Assembly: GCA_009739215.1 (NCBI GenBank)
Contig: VSJF01000001.1
Coordinates: 3,162,001 to 3,226,000, forward strand
Direction of reading: 5' to 3'
Length of the DNA: 64,000 nucleotides
From: Floccularia luteovirens
Lineage: Eukaryota > Basidiomycota > Agaricomycetes > Agaricales > Squamanitaceae
Shown here: positions 63,033 through 64,000 of the stretch, in pieces
Numbering within the stretch: the stretch's first letter is position 1
How the letters are laid out: each line of letters starts with the position of its first letter
Translations under genes and position numbers: made by a program
The notes under the pieces: model-generated
Told to the model about the DNA's origin: nothing
Databases searched by the model: none
Seen by the model: the letters and a program-made list of their open reading frames with translations, nothing else

Positions 63033-63754
63033 ATGATGAAATCAATCCTTGCTTGTATTATCTTCTTCGGAATAACGATGTTGGTCGTCTTAGGGTCTGC
63101 TATCCCCACCGATCTCTCGAGGAATTTTGTACGAAGGTCCGGCGTCTTCAGTGACATGGATGTCGGATATATTGAAGCCCGAGAGCCTCAAGCCATTGGG
63201 AAAGTTTTTAAGAAAATTGCCGATCTTATTGGGGACATCGTGTCAGGAATCAAACAGGAAATTGCAGAAGACAAACTAGTGAGTAATTGTAAAAGTTCTG
63301 AAAACTTTGTATGTAACTATTAACACTTTAATTTATTCAGAAACGTGAAGCTTTTACCCAGAGCGTCGTGGATCGTGGTTGTGCACAAAAACCAGAGTTT
63401 AATTGGGTTATCTGCCATGTGAAGCATGAGACACATTTTGATGGCCAGCGAGGCGTAGATTGGGATCACAGCCACCAAGAACTAGATGTGAAGTTCGGTG
63501 GAACGATTGGGTACGCCAATCCTTTTTTGCATAAGAACCAGGAAATGACGGTACTACTCCAGTTACGAGATATACTGGCTCAGGTCAGGCAAATTTACCA
63601 GGAAGGGAGATGGTGGGTATATGAACGTGAGTATACAAAAATATGAAATGTATGTATGTTATTAAAAATCGTTTGTCTATCACAGTGGGCAATGTGTGGA
63701 AACTTCCAGAGGTCTGGAGATCAGGGCAGAGACGTCACCTTCACCAAGCGATAA
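63033..63754 (+). CDS. small secreted cysteine-containing protein, tandem copy 2, intact
   Basis: Four exons, about 182 residues. Signal peptide MMKSILACIIFFGITMLVVLGSA with a likely cut before IPTDLSRNF. A possible dibasic processing site (FVRRSG) follows, then an amphipathic stretch AIGKVFKKIADLIGDIVSGI. The domain reads KREAFTQSVVDRGCAQKPEF, NWVICHVKHETHFDGQRGVD, WDHSHQELDVKFGGTIGYEI, YWLRSGKFTRKGDGGYMN and WAMCGNFQRSGDQGRDVTFT. Three cysteines lie in the domain. The layout resembles what I remember of DUF7888 secreted proteins, but I cannot confirm this. All splices keep frame. Confidence 0.75.
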
Positions 63755-64000
63755 TCATAATGACCGAAGTGTTTGGGACATGTACAAAACACGACTGATG
63801 ATTAATTAGAGTACTGGAATATGATTAATCACAAATTCATCTACCGGCTTTGATTATGCCACTGAGCGCGTTACCGATCTGAAGAGGAACACTATTTCCT
63901 ATTGAGTTCATACTTCCTAGTGTCGCTCCAACTGACCTTGATGAAACCTTGGAAGCTGCTGACTCTACAACAACGTATGTAGATAGGGACTGATTCTCGC
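63755..64000. other. window edge, nothing recognised
   Basis: 3' flank of the second secreted gene. Confidence 0.3.

Overview
The window is nuclear DNA of a filamentous basidiomycete, most likely an agaricomycete (mushroom-forming fungus). Support: genes are split by many 45-60 bp GT-AG introns, promoters carry TATA boxes 50-90 bp before the ATG, and protein families typical of such fungi are present (DUF4246, DUF2235, Zn2Cys6 regulators, secreted M43B metalloproteases, small secreted proteins). No rRNA, tRNA or CRISPR array was recognised. All gene models were spliced by eye.

Layout. 1-7660 is gene-poor. 7665-13050 holds secreted-protein genes and relics (M43B metalloprotease, an orphan secreted protein, a metalloprotease relic, a dead SH3-like gene). 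13632-20248 is a housekeeping island: COX6, a three-repeat secreted protein with dibasic sites, DUS1, and a NOPCHAP1-like gene divergent from DUS1. 20646-34613 is a rearranged block. An orphan gene and a DUF4246 gene each occur twice, the second copies decayed and the DUF4246 pair inverted. Ubiquitin-eL40 lies between the copies, and a ZIP2/SHOC1-like meiotic gene has donated a fragment to the block. 34915-43172 is an array of alpha/beta hydrolase plus three 2OG-Fe(II) oxygenases, built by duplication. 42241-53283 is a second tandem duplication: (oxygenase 3 tail, MAU2 cohesin loader, M17 leucine aminopeptidase) x2. In its second copy MAU2 has been gutted and a 500-bp MITE has inserted. 53548-60591 holds a short-chain dehydrogenase, a Zn2Cys6 regulator convergent with it, and a DUF2235 hydrolase. 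61418-63754 holds a tandem pair of small secreted protein genes, the first frameshifted.

The main themes are repeated segmental duplication followed by decay of one copy, and single-base indels inside otherwise well-conserved genes (ubiquitin-eL40, MAU2, aminopeptidase 1, M43B protease). Some of those indels are probably residual sequencing errors. The most interesting loci are the MITE with its paralogous empty site, the Kex2-type repeat precursor candidate, the ZIP2/SHOC1 candidate, and the two aminopeptidase copies that differ in a mitochondrial presequence.
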